A stretch of 64,000 nucleotides of DNA from contig JAJEIO010000006.1 of NCBI GenBank assembly GCA_022827835.1, forward strand, positions 43,933 to 107,932. The letters run 5' to 3'. The translations under genes and the position numbers were made by a program. Shown in pieces: positions 15,906-27,629 of this stretch. The notes beneath the pieces were generated by a model that was not told the DNA's origin, did not search any database, and was given only the letters and a program-made list of their open reading frames with translations. Every line of letters begins with the position of its first letter. The stretch's first letter is position 1. This stretch comes from Candidatus Latescibacterota bacterium. GTDB taxonomy: Bacteria > Latescibacterota > UBA2968 > UBA8231.

Positions 15906-16028
15906 TCACCGCCTTCTGGCTCTGGAGACAAGATAAATCAGGGCGGCGACGGCGAACAAGTAGGGAGGGGCAAGACGGCCCACCGCTTGACCAGTTCCCC
16001 TCAAAGGCCCTTTATAATTTTTATCCAT
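15906..16028 (-). CDS. Possible small single-span membrane protein (40 residues)
   Basis: An ATG-started frame encodes a basic N-terminal part, one hydrophobic span (APPYLFAVAALIYLVS, residues about 20-35) and a C-terminal RARRR, the charge pattern of a small inner-membrane protein. It would be the first gene upstream of the nitrilase, ending 29 bases before that start. There is only a weak ribosome site (ACGAG) and it overlaps the plus-strand promoter of the M20 gene, so it may be chance. Confidence 0.22.
   Translation of the reverse strand: MDKNYKGPLRGTGQAVGRLAPPYLFAVAALIYLVSRARRR
15987..16018 (+). promoter_or_regulatory. Candidate sigma70-type promoter of the M20 peptidase gene
   Basis: TTGACC (15987-15992) is followed by TTTATAAT (16011-16018), giving a spacer of 18 or 20 bases depending on the register chosen for the -10 box. 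It is 43 bases upstream of the ATG at 16061, in the divergent region between the nitrilase and M20 genes. Confidence 0.45.
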
Positions 16029-16060
16029 CTCGTTGTCCAGACACCACCGGAGTGGCTTGC

Positions 16061-17323
16061 ATGACCACCGAAGGCCTGAAGCAACGCCTGTTCGCCGAGA
16101 TCGACCGCAGACTGCTGGAGTTCCAAGGCGTGCTGCGGGACGTCGTCGCCATCCCCACCGACAACCCACCCGGCGACACCAGCGCCTGTGTCGCCTACTT
16201 GGCCCGCTACCTGAAGTCGAAGGGGCTGCCGGCCGACGTGTACGAGCCGCAGCCGACGGTGCAGAGCCTGGTCTCCTATATGGAGGGCCGCCAAGCCGGC
16301 CGCAACCTCGTCCTCAACGGCCACCTGGACCAGTTCCCGGCCGGCGACCCAGAGGCCTGGTCCTTTGATCCCTACTCCGGTGAGTGCCGGGACGGCCGCA
16401 TCCTCGGCCGCGGCGTCGGTGACATGAAGGCCGGATCGGTGGCTTCTCTGCTGTCGTTGGTGCTGCTCCACGAACTCGACGTCCCGATCCGGGGGCAGCT
16501 AACGCTGACCTTGGTGGGCGACGAGGAGACTGGCGGGGCCTGGGGCTCAGAGTGGCTGCTGGAGCACGTGCCGATGACGCGCGGCGACGCCTGCCTGAAC
16601 AGCGAGCCCACCGGGATGGACCAGGTGCTGATCGGGCACAAGGGCAAGTACACGCTGCGCATCGGAACCCGACACGGCGGCGGACTGGCCGCGGTGCCGG
16701 TCGAGGACGACGCCATAGCCCGGGCCATGGCCGTGACCGAGGCACTTATGGGGCTGAAGGGCTGGCGTCTCGAGACTCCGCCCGACGTGGCCGACGCCGT
16801 CGCCCGGGGCCGGGAACGGGCCGTGCGCGGCGGTGAACTGACGGGCAGGGAGCTGTGGGTGGCGGACTCGACCACGGTCAACGTGGGCGTGATTCAGGGC
16901 GGCGTACAGAGCAACACGATCCCCACGGCCTGCCGCATGGAGATCGACCTGCGCACGCCGGTCGGCGTGTCCACGCAGGATCTGCAGGAGAAGGTGGAGG
17001 AGGTGCTGGCTGGCACGGGCCTCGACCGCGGAGAGATCGACGTGGAGTGGGTGGTGTGTCTGGAGTCGGCCTATGCGGCCCCCGACGAGGAGATCGTGCA
17101 GGCCGTGGCCGCCAACGCGCGACGGATCACGGGGCGTGAGATCGAGGCCAACGTCAGCTACGGCTCCACGGATACCCGCTTCTGGTGGCGCCGGGGCATC
17201 CCTGCGGCGATCTACGGCACGGACCTGGAGAACATCGCCGTTCCCGACGAGCAGATCCGCGAGTCGGAGTTCGGGCAGGTGCTGAAGGTCCACGCCGCCA
17301 CCTGCGTCGACTACCTGTGTTGA
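16061..17323 (+). CDS. M20-family metallopeptidase / deacylase (ArgE/DapE-like)
   Basis: This 420-residue protein shows the di-zinc M20 motifs: LVLNGHLDQFPAGD (His, Asp), GRGVGDMKAGSVA (bridging Asp), TLVGDEETGGAWGS (catalytic and ligand Glu), and ANVSYGSTDTRFWWRRGIPA near the C terminus. Family members remove acyl groups from amino acids or cleave peptides. ATG 16061 has CGGAG nine bases upstream; the open frame continues further upstream but reads through the divergent promoter region and is unlikely to be coding. It precedes the exported S66 peptidase by 14 bases. Confidence 0.88.
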   Translation: MTTEGLKQRLFAEIDRRLLEFQGVLRDVVAIPTDNPPGDTSACVAYLARYLKSKGLPADVYEPQPTVQSLVSYMEGRQAGRNLVLNGHLDQFPAGDPEAWSFDPYSGECRDGRILGRGVGDMKAGSVASLLSLVLLHELDVPIRGQLTLTLVGDEETGGAWGSEWLLEHVPMTRGDACLNSEPTGMDQVLIGHKGKYTLRIGTRHGGGLAAVPVEDDAIARAMAVTEALMGLKGWRLETPPDVADAVARGRERAVRGGELTGRELWVADSTTVNVGVIQGGVQSNTIPTACRMEIDLRTPVGVSTQDLQEKVEEVLAGTGLDRGEIDVEWVVCLESAYAAPDEEIVQAVAANARRITGREIEANVSYGSTDTRFWWRRGIPAAIYGTDLENIAVPDEQIRESEFGQVLKVHAATCVDYLC

Positions 17324-17337
17324 ACGGAACGGACCGA

Positions 17338-18477
17338 ATGAATAAAATCACCAGACGTGAGGTGATGAAAATTGCTGCTGGTGCGGTCTTTGTGGGATCT
17401 GGGATCTCCGCAAATTGTTCATCGGTAGTCGCACGAAGCGATGACAAAACCTCGAAGGATTCTATGCGCAAACTCATTAAACCACCAAAACTTATTTCTG
17501 GCGACACAGTCGGTATCGTATCGCCTGCGTCTGCGTTTTTTCCGATTAACGAGTCTGCTTTTCAGCGCGGCATTGCATATTTAGAAAAGACCGGATTACA
17601 CATTCAGATCGCACCCCATACACGTGATCAGCGGAAGCACTTGAATCCATCGGCACAACACCGTGCTGACGATTTAAATCAGATGTTCGCTGATCCAAGT
17701 ATTAAAGCCATTTTCTGTCTATCTGGCGGCAGTGGGGCCAATGCGGTATTACCGCTACTGGACTGGCATCAGGTTCAGGTGTCCCCGAAAATTGTGATGG
17801 GATATAGTGCGGTTACTGCTCTTTTGAACGGCCTATATGCAAAGGTGGGTTTAGTTACATTTCACGGTCCGATGATCCTCAACGGTTTCAGCGAATACCC
17901 GCAACCTTTTGCCTATACATGCCATCATGTTGAACGGATATTGTTCAACGCAGACCCAGTGGGTAAACTTGAGCCACCGGCACAATGGACGGATGCCTAT
18001 CCAAGCGAAGATCAACCACGAACGATGAAAACAAATTCAGGTTGGCGTTGGTTGAGGGATGGAAACGCGAGCGGTCCATTGGTTGGCGGAAATTTAAGGA
18101 CGCTGTTGACTTTAGCAGGGACTCCGTATTGGCCAGTGTCGCAAGGCGCAATCTTGTGTCTTGAGGAGGTCAACTTTGGCGATAGTCAACTACTACGCAA
18201 CGTTGACGAGTCGCTCAACCAATGTCAACAAATAGGAGTGTTTGACCAGATTGCGGGCTTAATTGTCGGTAAGATTAACGAACTCACTGAGGAAGAGAAA
18301 AAACTTTTTGAACTTTTAATCCTTGAATACACAACGGATCGGCAGTTCCCGATCTTGTCAGGTGTTGATTTCGGTCATACCGCGCCTCAATTAACGCTCC
18401 CTATCGGTATTCAAGCCTCTCTTGATTCAGAACGGGACTTATTTAGTTTGGATGAAGGTGCCGTTGTGCCCAATTAA
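17338..18477 (+). CDS. Exported LD-carboxypeptidase-family (S66) serine peptidase
   Basis: The protein is 379 residues. The N terminus has a short basic segment then a hydrophobic core (MNKITRREVMKIAAGAVFVG); the RRE lacks the full Tat consensus, so Sec or Tat export, possibly with a lipid anchor at ISANC, is uncertain. S66 marks are GDTVGIVSPASAF, IMGYSAVTALLNGLY with the nucleophile Ser, VTFHGPMIL, ILCLEEVNFGD and GVDFGHTAPQLTLPIGI with the catalytic His. LD-carboxypeptidases trim the terminal D-alanine of murein tetrapeptides; relatives cleave self-immunity peptides (MccF). It is less GC-rich than the M20 gene just upstream. Confidence 0.85.
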   Translation: MNKITRREVMKIAAGAVFVGSGISANCSSVVARSDDKTSKDSMRKLIKPPKLISGDTVGIVSPASAFFPINESAFQRGIAYLEKTGLHIQIAPHTRDQRKHLNPSAQHRADDLNQMFADPSIKAIFCLSGGSGANAVLPLLDWHQVQVSPKIVMGYSAVTALLNGLYAKVGLVTFHGPMILNGFSEYPQPFAYTCHHVERILFNADPVGKLEPPAQWTDAYPSEDQPRTMKTNSGWRWLRDGNASGPLVGGNLRTLLTLAGTPYWPVSQGAILCLEEVNFGDSQLLRNVDESLNQCQQIGVFDQIAGLIVGKINELTEEEKKLFELLILEYTTDRQFPILSGVDFGHTAPQLTLPIGIQASLDSERDLFSLDEGAVVPN

Positions 18478-18514
18478 TTTAATGCGTCGCGCTCTCTAGA
18501 GCAGATCACCACCT

Positions 18515-19396
18515 ATGAACAACACAAAAACACATGTCGCATCCATCGCCATGCACAGCGCAATGGGCGACCCCACGACCAACCTCAACCGGATTGCCGA
18601 ATGGTCGAGAGCGGCGCACGAGCAAGGTGCCACGTTTGCGCTCTTTCCCGAAGAGTGCATCACCGGCTCGATGAACAAGTCGGACATTCCCCCCGAGGAG
18701 TCCATGCGGATCGCACAAGCAGCGACCGAGCAATCGATTCCGTTCCTCGAATCGCTCTGCCGCGAGCTCGACATGACCCTCGTCGTCGGCACCATCGAGC
18801 CGGCGGGCGAGCGCTATCGCAACAACGCCTACATCGTCGGGCCCGGCGGGTACCTCGCGACCTTCACCAAACTGCACATCCCCAATGAAACCGAACGGGC
18901 CTGGTTCGAACCGGGGAGCCAGCTCCCCGTCGTGACCTCGCAAGGCTGGACTTTCGGCGTGGGGATCTGCTACGACCTGAGGTTTCCGGAGATCTTCCGC
19001 ACCGCCGCACAGGAGGGCGCGGACTTTTTCCTCCTCGCCGTGGGTGCCAGCGGCTGTGCTGACAACGTCACCCCTGACGGCGATCAGACCGAACAGGCCG
19101 CCGAACATCGACAGCTTGCCGCCCAGGTCCTGCCAGCAAGGGCCGTGGACAATGCGCTCTACATTTTCTACGCCAATCAGGCGGGAAAGAGCGGCAACGC
19201 GTGGTTTCCAGGGCTCGCCTTTGCGATTGACCCGAACGGTCAGTTCATCAGCGAACACGCGCCAGTAGAAGGCATGATCGTGACCGAGGTTTCGAGAGAA
19301 TTAATAGAGAAAGCGCGATCATCCGGTTGCTTCACAGCGAACGAGGCTAGGCCCGATCTCTATGCGTCACCTCAGATCGTGCGTGGAACCCCCTAG
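18515..19396 (+). CDS. Carbon-nitrogen hydrolase (nitrilase superfamily, omega-amidase/carbamoylase-like)
   Basis: This 293-residue protein has the Glu-Lys-Cys triad: ATFALFPEECITGSM (Glu), LATFTKLHIPNETERAWFE (Lys) and GVGICYDLRFPEIFR (Cys). The GICYDLRFPE block is typical of omega-amidase/Nit2 and N-carbamoylase groups. A VPARA-like segment (QVLPARAVDNALYIFYANQA) follows, as usual. It is the second of three nitrilase-family genes in the window. Its last 30 bases overlap the convergent GH10-like gene tail to tail. Confidence 0.87.
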   Translation: MNNTKTHVASIAMHSAMGDPTTNLNRIAEWSRAAHEQGATFALFPEECITGSMNKSDIPPEESMRIAQAATEQSIPFLESLCRELDMTLVVGTIEPAGERYRNNAYIVGPGGYLATFTKLHIPNETERAWFEPGSQLPVVTSQGWTFGVGICYDLRFPEIFRTAAQEGADFFLLAVGASGCADNVTPDGDQTEQAAEHRQLAAQVLPARAVDNALYIFYANQAGKSGNAWFPGLAFAIDPNGQFISEHAPVEGMIVTEVSRELIEKARSSGCFTANEARPDLYASPQIVRGTP

Positions 19397-20869
19397 CCCT
19401 ACCGGATACGGACTGTAGCGCACCTCCACCTCTACCTCCTGGATGGTGACGCTTCCGGTCAGGCCGTCCGGCCGACTCTCCAGCGACACCTCCAAGAGGT
19501 TCCCGCCCTTGCGGGGCACGCAGTCGACGAGATCGAACTCCAGCCAGTGGTTCCGCGGGTTGGTGTAGGGATAGGCGTCGTCCTGCTTCCAGACGCGGCG
19601 GCACGTCTCGCTGGCCAGCGAGTGTCCGTTCAGGGCAATGTTGAACCGGTCCGCGGATACGACGTTGGTCAGGTAGATGCGCAGCGTCGTCCCGCTGACG
19701 CGGCTGTCGGCCGCGGCAATGTCGTCGGCGATGGTGAAGGGGATCTGGTGGGCCGCGGTGGGGAGAGGCGGAGAAAGCTCGTGCGGGATGTGGTGGCGAT
19801 AGTCGACCCGCGCCGCGCCGTCGTACTTGCGGGCTAGGGCATAGCGCTTGTCGCGCTCGCGGACGAGCTGCGGAGAGCCGATCACGGTGAGGATGTTGCG
19901 CTCCGCGTCGCCGAGGGGCCAGTCCATCATCCAAGTGTACAGGCCGTCGACGCCCTTCTCCCAGTAGTTGGCCGCAGTGGCCCGGAAGTGCTCTATGTTG
20001 GGGTACCGCCTGCCGCTGGCACCGACGATTTGGTCCTGCGTGTAGTGCTGCAGGAATCCGTAAACCGAGGCACCCGCGTCGTGGGCCGGCCCGACTACCC
20101 AGTCGAAGGGCATGTCGGGATCGAGAACGGTGTAGATGTAGGCCACCGGCACGACGAAGTCCAGCAGTCCCTCGCCGAGCCACGTCCTCACGTCGAGGCC
20201 CTGTTCCAAGTTGCCCTTCTCCGTGGGGAAGATTCGCGCGCCCACCACCCGAGGCTCGCCCGGCCGCGAGCGCACCATCTCCGCTGAGCGCCGCACCCAC
20301 TCGGTCATGGCCGCCGTGTTCTCGGGAGTCCCTCCGTCGTTGAAGTAGAAGTACCCGCGATCGCTGAAGGCTGCCGTGAAATCCAGCTCGACACCCTCGA
20401 TAGGGTATTCAGTGACGAGCTCGCGCAGCACGTCGTACTTGAGGTCCCGGACGCGCTCCTCGGCCCAGCCGGCACCGCCGTTCTCGATCTCCAACTCCGG
20501 GTACACGCCACCGAGCCGCTGCAGGCGCAGGTTGGCGATGAAGTCCAAGCCGTGCTCGTGGGCGCGGTCAACGAGCACCCGCAGCGGGTCGAGGCCGCGC
20601 TCCATCAGGCTGAGCATGCACGCCGCCGCCCGCCACGCGTAATTGTTCTGCGACTGCGGCTTGCCGTCCTCGATGGCGAACATCTTCCCCACCTTCGTGG
20701 GGTAGAAGGCACCGTCGCCGCGCTCGACGCAGTAGCTGAAGGTATCGACGGCCGTACCCGCCACCTCGTCAATGGGTATCCAAGCGTCCTCAAGGCGCAT
20801 GGGCGGCTCGAAGTGCCACAGGTACGAGTGCCGCGCGTCGTTGTGGTAGATCGTCCTGCGCCGCCTCAT
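19367..20869 (-). CDS. Glycoside-hydrolase-like (GH10-like/GHL) TIM-barrel protein
   Basis: The protein is 500 residues with no signal peptide. The N-terminal two thirds resemble the 'family 10-like' hydrolases: VLVDRAHEHGLDFIANLRLQ, YPIEGVELDFTAAFSDRGYF with acidic residues at a strand end, RVVGARIFPTEKGNLEQGLD, LLDFVVPVAYIYTV and NYWEKGVDGLYTWMMDWPLG. The last 120 residues form a beta-sandwich-like module (TLRIYLTNVVSADRFNIALN). It probably binds or cleaves a glycan. It ends inside the 3' end of the convergent nitrilase gene. Confidence 0.65.
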   Translation of the reverse strand: MRRRRTIYHNDARHSYLWHFEPPMRLEDAWIPIDEVAGTAVDTFSYCVERGDGAFYPTKVGKMFAIEDGKPQSQNNYAWRAAACMLSLMERGLDPLRVLVDRAHEHGLDFIANLRLQRLGGVYPELEIENGGAGWAEERVRDLKYDVLRELVTEYPIEGVELDFTAAFSDRGYFYFNDGGTPENTAAMTEWVRRSAEMVRSRPGEPRVVGARIFPTEKGNLEQGLDVRTWLGEGLLDFVVPVAYIYTVLDPDMPFDWVVGPAHDAGASVYGFLQHYTQDQIVGASGRRYPNIEHFRATAANYWEKGVDGLYTWMMDWPLGDAERNILTVIGSPQLVRERDKRYALARKYDGAARVDYRHHIPHELSPPLPTAAHQIPFTIADDIAAADSRVSGTTLRIYLTNVVSADRFNIALNGHSLASETCRRVWKQDDAYPYTNPRNHWLEFDLVDCVPRKGGNLLEVSLESRPDGLTGSVTIQEVEVEVRYSPYPVGLGGSTHDLR

Positions 20870-20879
20870 GGGGCTGAGA

Positions 20880-20900
20880 TTACGCTAGGTCGAAGCGATG
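20880..20900 (-). pseudogene. Short match to the 3' end of katG (possible remnant)
   Basis: Read on the minus strand, the last codons give HRFDLA followed by TAA. They match 16 of 18 bases with the end of the intact katG (DRFDLA and stop) at 21958. It lies beyond the PhyH gene, which itself abuts a decayed internal katG fragment, so both could derive from one lost katG copy. The match is short and may be coincidence. Confidence 0.25.
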
Positions 20901-20961
20901 TTTTAAAAACGCTTCTAAAAGTGAATGCTTGCAAACTGTTTTACGATCCTGGAATGTTGCC

Positions 20962-24380
<3,419 letters not shown>

Positions 24381-24429
24381 GAACTGCATAGTACCGATAT
24401 CGGTGCCTTATTCTTCCTATACATTAATT
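24381..24429 (+). promoter_or_regulatory. Dispersed promoter-like repeat, copy 1
   Basis: Forty of the first 44 bases match the copy at 27561. It contains a perfect 12-base palindrome ACCGATATCGGT (24393-24404) and, 13 bases further on, a -10-like TATACAT (24418-24424). There is no good -35 box, so the palindrome may be the site of an activator. The FAD oxidoreductase starts 25 bases downstream. Confidence 0.5.
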
Positions 24430-24454
24430 GAGCCAACTAAGAAAGAAGCAAACC

Positions 24455-25789
24455 ATGTCAACAATCCACTATACAAAATCACTTCCCGTAGCCGCCGAAC
24501 CCGATGTTCTCGTCTGCGGAACGGGGCTGGCGGGTATTGGCGCGGCTGTTGGCGCGGCGCGGAACGGGGCTTCTGTGATGGCAGTTGACCGCATGGGATT
24601 TGCCGGTGGGTTCTTTACGAACATCATCGGCTCGGCGTTCGATGGATTCGTGTACGAAGAGACGGGTAAGCCTGTCGTGGGTGGACTTGTCTTTGAGATG
24701 CTCGAACGAATGGGTGTGGTTGAGCCTGGGCAGGCTCCGTATCTCTCATACAACGTGAACGGCGATTTCACCGAGGTCGAAAAGCATCCTGATCGCGTAA
24801 TTCCGCGCACGGATCCGGAGTTGTTCAAGAAGGCTGCTGATGACGTCTTAGTCGAGTCTGGCGTGAATCTGCTTTTTCACACCCAGGTGTCTGACGTGAT
24901 CGTGAAGGGCGACCGGGTGGACAGCGTCGTAGTCAGTAACAAAGACGGCCTCGTCGCTATACGACCCCGGTACGTTATCGATGCCACGGGTGATGCCGAT
25001 GTCGCCGCCTGGGCAGGATGTCCATACGAGGTCGCCGAGTCGCTGCAGCCGATGAGCTTGCACTTCCGAATTGGCTTTGTTGAACTCACATTTGAGCTGC
25101 GTCGCAAATGTGCGGCCGTTCTGGAGAAGGCACGGGCCGCAGGAAAGATCGGCCTTTATGGTGGTCCGTGGCCGGCAACTTTCTCCGGTCGAGACATCTA
25201 TTTCAATGTGATTCGCACTCCCGGCAACGCAACTAATCCGCAAGACTGGACGAACGCAGAAATCGAGGGCCGACGCGATGCGTGGACCATGTTCGAGCTC
25301 TGGAAAGAAGCACTACCCGAGTTCAAAGACGCATACTTTTTCACCAGTGGTCCGACTGCTGGATCGCGAGAATCCAGAAGAATCGTCGGCGATTACGTGC
25401 TGACCGGCGACGATATAAGAGCTGCGAAACGACAGGATGACGTGGTAGTGCTCGGGGCGTGGAGGATAGACCGGCATCCCGAGGACGCAGCCGGGTATCA
25501 CGATCAGCCGATCGTACCGCCGTACGATATTTCGTACAGAACGTTGCTGCCGCAGGACGTAGAGAATCTCTGGGTTGCAGGCCGTTGTCACTCGGCAACT
25601 TCAGAGGCCCTGGCATCAAGTCGAGTCACAGCCAACTCGATGGGCATGGGGCAGGCGGCCGGCACGGCCGCGGCGATAGCAAGGGCAACCGGTGTGGACA
25701 GTCGTAGCGTGCCGATGGCCGAGCTGCAGGATCGATTGATTGCTGCCGATGTAATTCTCGATCCCGAATCAGCGATGCAGGGGCCATAG
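24455..25789 (+). CDS. FAD-dependent oxidoreductase (FAD_oxidored family)
   Basis: This 444-residue protein begins with a dinucleotide-binding fold (DVLVCGTGLAGIGAAVGAAR, residues about 17-36) followed by AVDRMGFAGGFFTN. A second conserved block, RPRYVIDATGDADVAAWAG, and the C-terminal LWVAGRCHSATSEALASSR are typical of the PF12831 family found in carbohydrate- and lipid-degrading clusters. The flavin-dependent reaction is not known; members are often placed beside PhyH and glycan genes, as here. ATG 24455 is preferred over a TTG at 24428. Confidence 0.8.
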   Translation: MSTIHYTKSLPVAAEPDVLVCGTGLAGIGAAVGAARNGASVMAVDRMGFAGGFFTNIIGSAFDGFVYEETGKPVVGGLVFEMLERMGVVEPGQAPYLSYNVNGDFTEVEKHPDRVIPRTDPELFKKAADDVLVESGVNLLFHTQVSDVIVKGDRVDSVVVSNKDGLVAIRPRYVIDATGDADVAAWAGCPYEVAESLQPMSLHFRIGFVELTFELRRKCAAVLEKARAAGKIGLYGGPWPATFSGRDIYFNVIRTPGNATNPQDWTNAEIEGRRDAWTMFELWKEALPEFKDAYFFTSGPTAGSRESRRIVGDYVLTGDDIRAAKRQDDVVVLGAWRIDRHPEDAAGYHDQPIVPPYDISYRTLLPQDVENLWVAGRCHSATSEALASSRVTANSMGMGQAAGTAAAIARATGVDSRSVPMAELQDRLIAADVILDPESAMQGP

Positions 25790-25881
25790 CTTTCGGTATA
25801 TTCTGGAGTAGAGCCGTCAGAGCCTGTTGCGATCCAACGCGGGACGCAGGGTGGCGGCAGCCGTACCGCTGGAGGACTCCA

Positions 25882-26676
25882 ATGCGCACCAGAAGCTTCA
25901 CTTCCCTCTTCCTGCTGACCTTGGTCTTTGCCGGCTGTGACCGTTCCACAGGACCGGACGGGTCCGAGTACCTTGAGATACGGGAGGTGACCGTCGGCCC
26001 CACCTTAGCCAAGTGCTACGGCGTGGGCCTGCAGTCGTGCATGGTGGTTGACGGCAAGTTCTTCTACGATGGAATCGAAGGCTTCGAATACGAGGCCGGC
26101 TACGACTATCGCCTGCGGATCGGCAAGTACGATCCCTGGGATGGGGAGGAACCGCCGCAGGACGCCGGCCGGTACGCCTACCGCCTGCTGGAGCAACTGG
26201 AGAAGACCCCGGCACCATCCACCCCTGCAACCTTGTCGGTGGGGCCGACGCGGGTGCTATGCGCCCAGAATGACGACTTCTGTCTGGTGGTGGACGGCGC
26301 GCCGTACGACGACATGATCACTAGCTTTGAATACGAGGCCGGCCACCACTACATCCTCGAGGCCAACAGGTATGGCGATGGCCGGTACGTGTTGAGTGAA
26401 GTCGTCTCGCAAACCAAGGCCGCGGGCACGGAAGAGGAGATAACTATCGATCCCCACAGGGTCGAGTGCGACGACGGCTATCCCGGGTACTGCAAGGTCG
26501 TCAACGGCGTCCCCTTCCGCGGCGAGATCGTGGGCTTCCAGCCTTGGCACGACTACGGCTACCGCCTGCGCGTCGAGCGGTTCAGCATGTTTCCCGACGG
26601 CATGACCGAGTCACCCTATGTTCCGGCCTACGGCTATCGCTGGCTGGAGACACTCGAGAGTACTCCAATCGATTAA
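25882..26676 (+). CDS. Lipoprotein with three DUF4377-like repeats
   Basis: The protein is 264 residues. A lipobox (LVFAGC, Cys at residue 19) follows the hydrophobic signal, so the protein should be lipid-anchored in the periplasm or outer membrane. Three copies of one module follow, roughly residues 33-107, 117-175 and 189-258. Each contains a Cys-x(6-9)-Cys pair, a VVDGxxFxxxIxGFEYEAGxxYxLR-like core and an RYAYRLLE-like strand, matching DUF4377. DUF4377 is found in HslJ-related lipoproteins of unknown role. Tandem triplication is unusual. No operon partner is evident. Confidence 0.7.
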   Translation: MRTRSFTSLFLLTLVFAGCDRSTGPDGSEYLEIREVTVGPTLAKCYGVGLQSCMVVDGKFFYDGIEGFEYEAGYDYRLRIGKYDPWDGEEPPQDAGRYAYRLLEQLEKTPAPSTPATLSVGPTRVLCAQNDDFCLVVDGAPYDDMITSFEYEAGHHYILEANRYGDGRYVLSEVVSQTKAAGTEEEITIDPHRVECDDGYPGYCKVVNGVPFRGEIVGFQPWHDYGYRLRVERFSMFPDGMTESPYVPAYGYRWLETLESTPID

Positions 26677-26801
26677 TTCCTCCTGACAGACGGCGGGAAA
26701 GTACTTTATTTTTTATACAATAGGCTCTGGTAAAAAAATGGGCGACGATGGATATTGCTAGAGCGCGAGTTGGTTCAGGCCGCGAAATTGAGGAGGTTTT
26801 T

Positions 26802-27539
26802 ATGTTGACAGACGAACAGGTGCGACAGTTTCGAGAACAGGGCTATCTCGTTTTTGCAGCCCTGATACAAGGCGAGCGATTGGCCTATTACAAGCAGGTG
26901 TTTGATGAACTAGTCTCAGAGGGGTGCAAATTGACCGAGCAGGTGCCGCACTGGTCGCTTGAGTTGGACGAGCGCGGCGAACCCCAGGCGGGTTTGTTGC
27001 ACAAAGTGCAGGGGGTTTGCGTGGTCGATGCCCGCGTGTTGGAACTGGCGCGTGAACCGGCGATTTTAGACCGCGTGGCCGTATTGATTGGTGAAAATAT
27101 CGATGTGTTTGGCACCAAGTTTTTTCCCAAGTTACCCAATGGCGGCACGTCAACGGGCTGGCACCAGGACAATTTTTATTTTGGCACCGATACGGATCGC
27201 ATTATCAGTTGCGGGATTTATCTGGAAGATTCAGATGTGGAGAATGGGTGTTTGCGGGTGGTGCCCGGCAGCCACCGGATGGGCGAGATTGTCGAGCACC
27301 GCAGAAATCCAAGCAGGCATGGCAGTTGGACGACGGTCGATGAATCGCAGGCTGTGGATGTGGTCATTCCCGCTGGTACGGTTGTGCTGTTTTCCGCCAA
27401 TCTCCTGCACGGCGCTTATGACAACCACAGCAATCGCACGCGCTATAGCACGGCATGGCATTATATGCCCGAAGAACTCAATCCAGAAAGGTTTCCAAAG
27501 GGAATATACGAAGATCGACATGTGGCGTGTAAGCATTGA
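26802..27539 (+). CDS. Phytanoyl-CoA dioxygenase (PhyH) family oxygenase
   Basis: This 245-residue protein starts MLTDEQVRQFREQGYLVFAA. Iron ligands lie in GTSTGWHQDNFYFGTD (HxD) and FSANLLHGAYDNHSNRTRYS (distal His and Arg), with VENGCLRVVPGSHRMGEI between. AGGAGG sits five bases before ATG 26802, which makes the longer in-frame start at 26748 unlikely. An AT-rich TTATTTTTTATACAA upstream (26706-26720) resembles the -10 region of the dispersed repeat at 24381 and 27561. A second PhyH gene follows in the same direction. Confidence 0.88.
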   Translation: MLTDEQVRQFREQGYLVFAALIQGERLAYYKQVFDELVSEGCKLTEQVPHWSLELDERGEPQAGLLHKVQGVCVVDARVLELAREPAILDRVAVLIGENIDVFGTKFFPKLPNGGTSTGWHQDNFYFGTDTDRIISCGIYLEDSDVENGCLRVVPGSHRMGEIVEHRRNPSRHGSWTTVDESQAVDVVIPAGTVVLFSANLLHGAYDNHSNRTRYSTAWHYMPEELNPERFPKGIYEDRHVACKH

Positions 27540-27560
27540 GAAGCGGGGGCTGGGGGCTGA

Positions 27561-27609
27561 GGACTGTATAGTACCGATATCGATGCCTTATTTTTCCTAT
27601 ACATAATTC
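27561..27609 (+). promoter_or_regulatory. Dispersed promoter-like repeat, copy 2
   Basis: This copy matches 40 of 44 bases with 24381-24424. The palindrome is here ACCGATATCGAT, with one mismatch, and the TATACAT -10-like box is kept. It lies 20 bases upstream of the PhyH start at 27630. Just before it is a short G-rich direct repeat (GGGGGCT twice). Confidence 0.5.
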
Positions 27610-27629
27610 GATCTGTCCGGGAGGAGTCT

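Noticed and set aside
15815..16060. Upstream extension of the M20 gene to 15815
   Set aside because: It would cross the divergent nitrilase start and the promoter-like boxes; the conserved protein starts at 16061.
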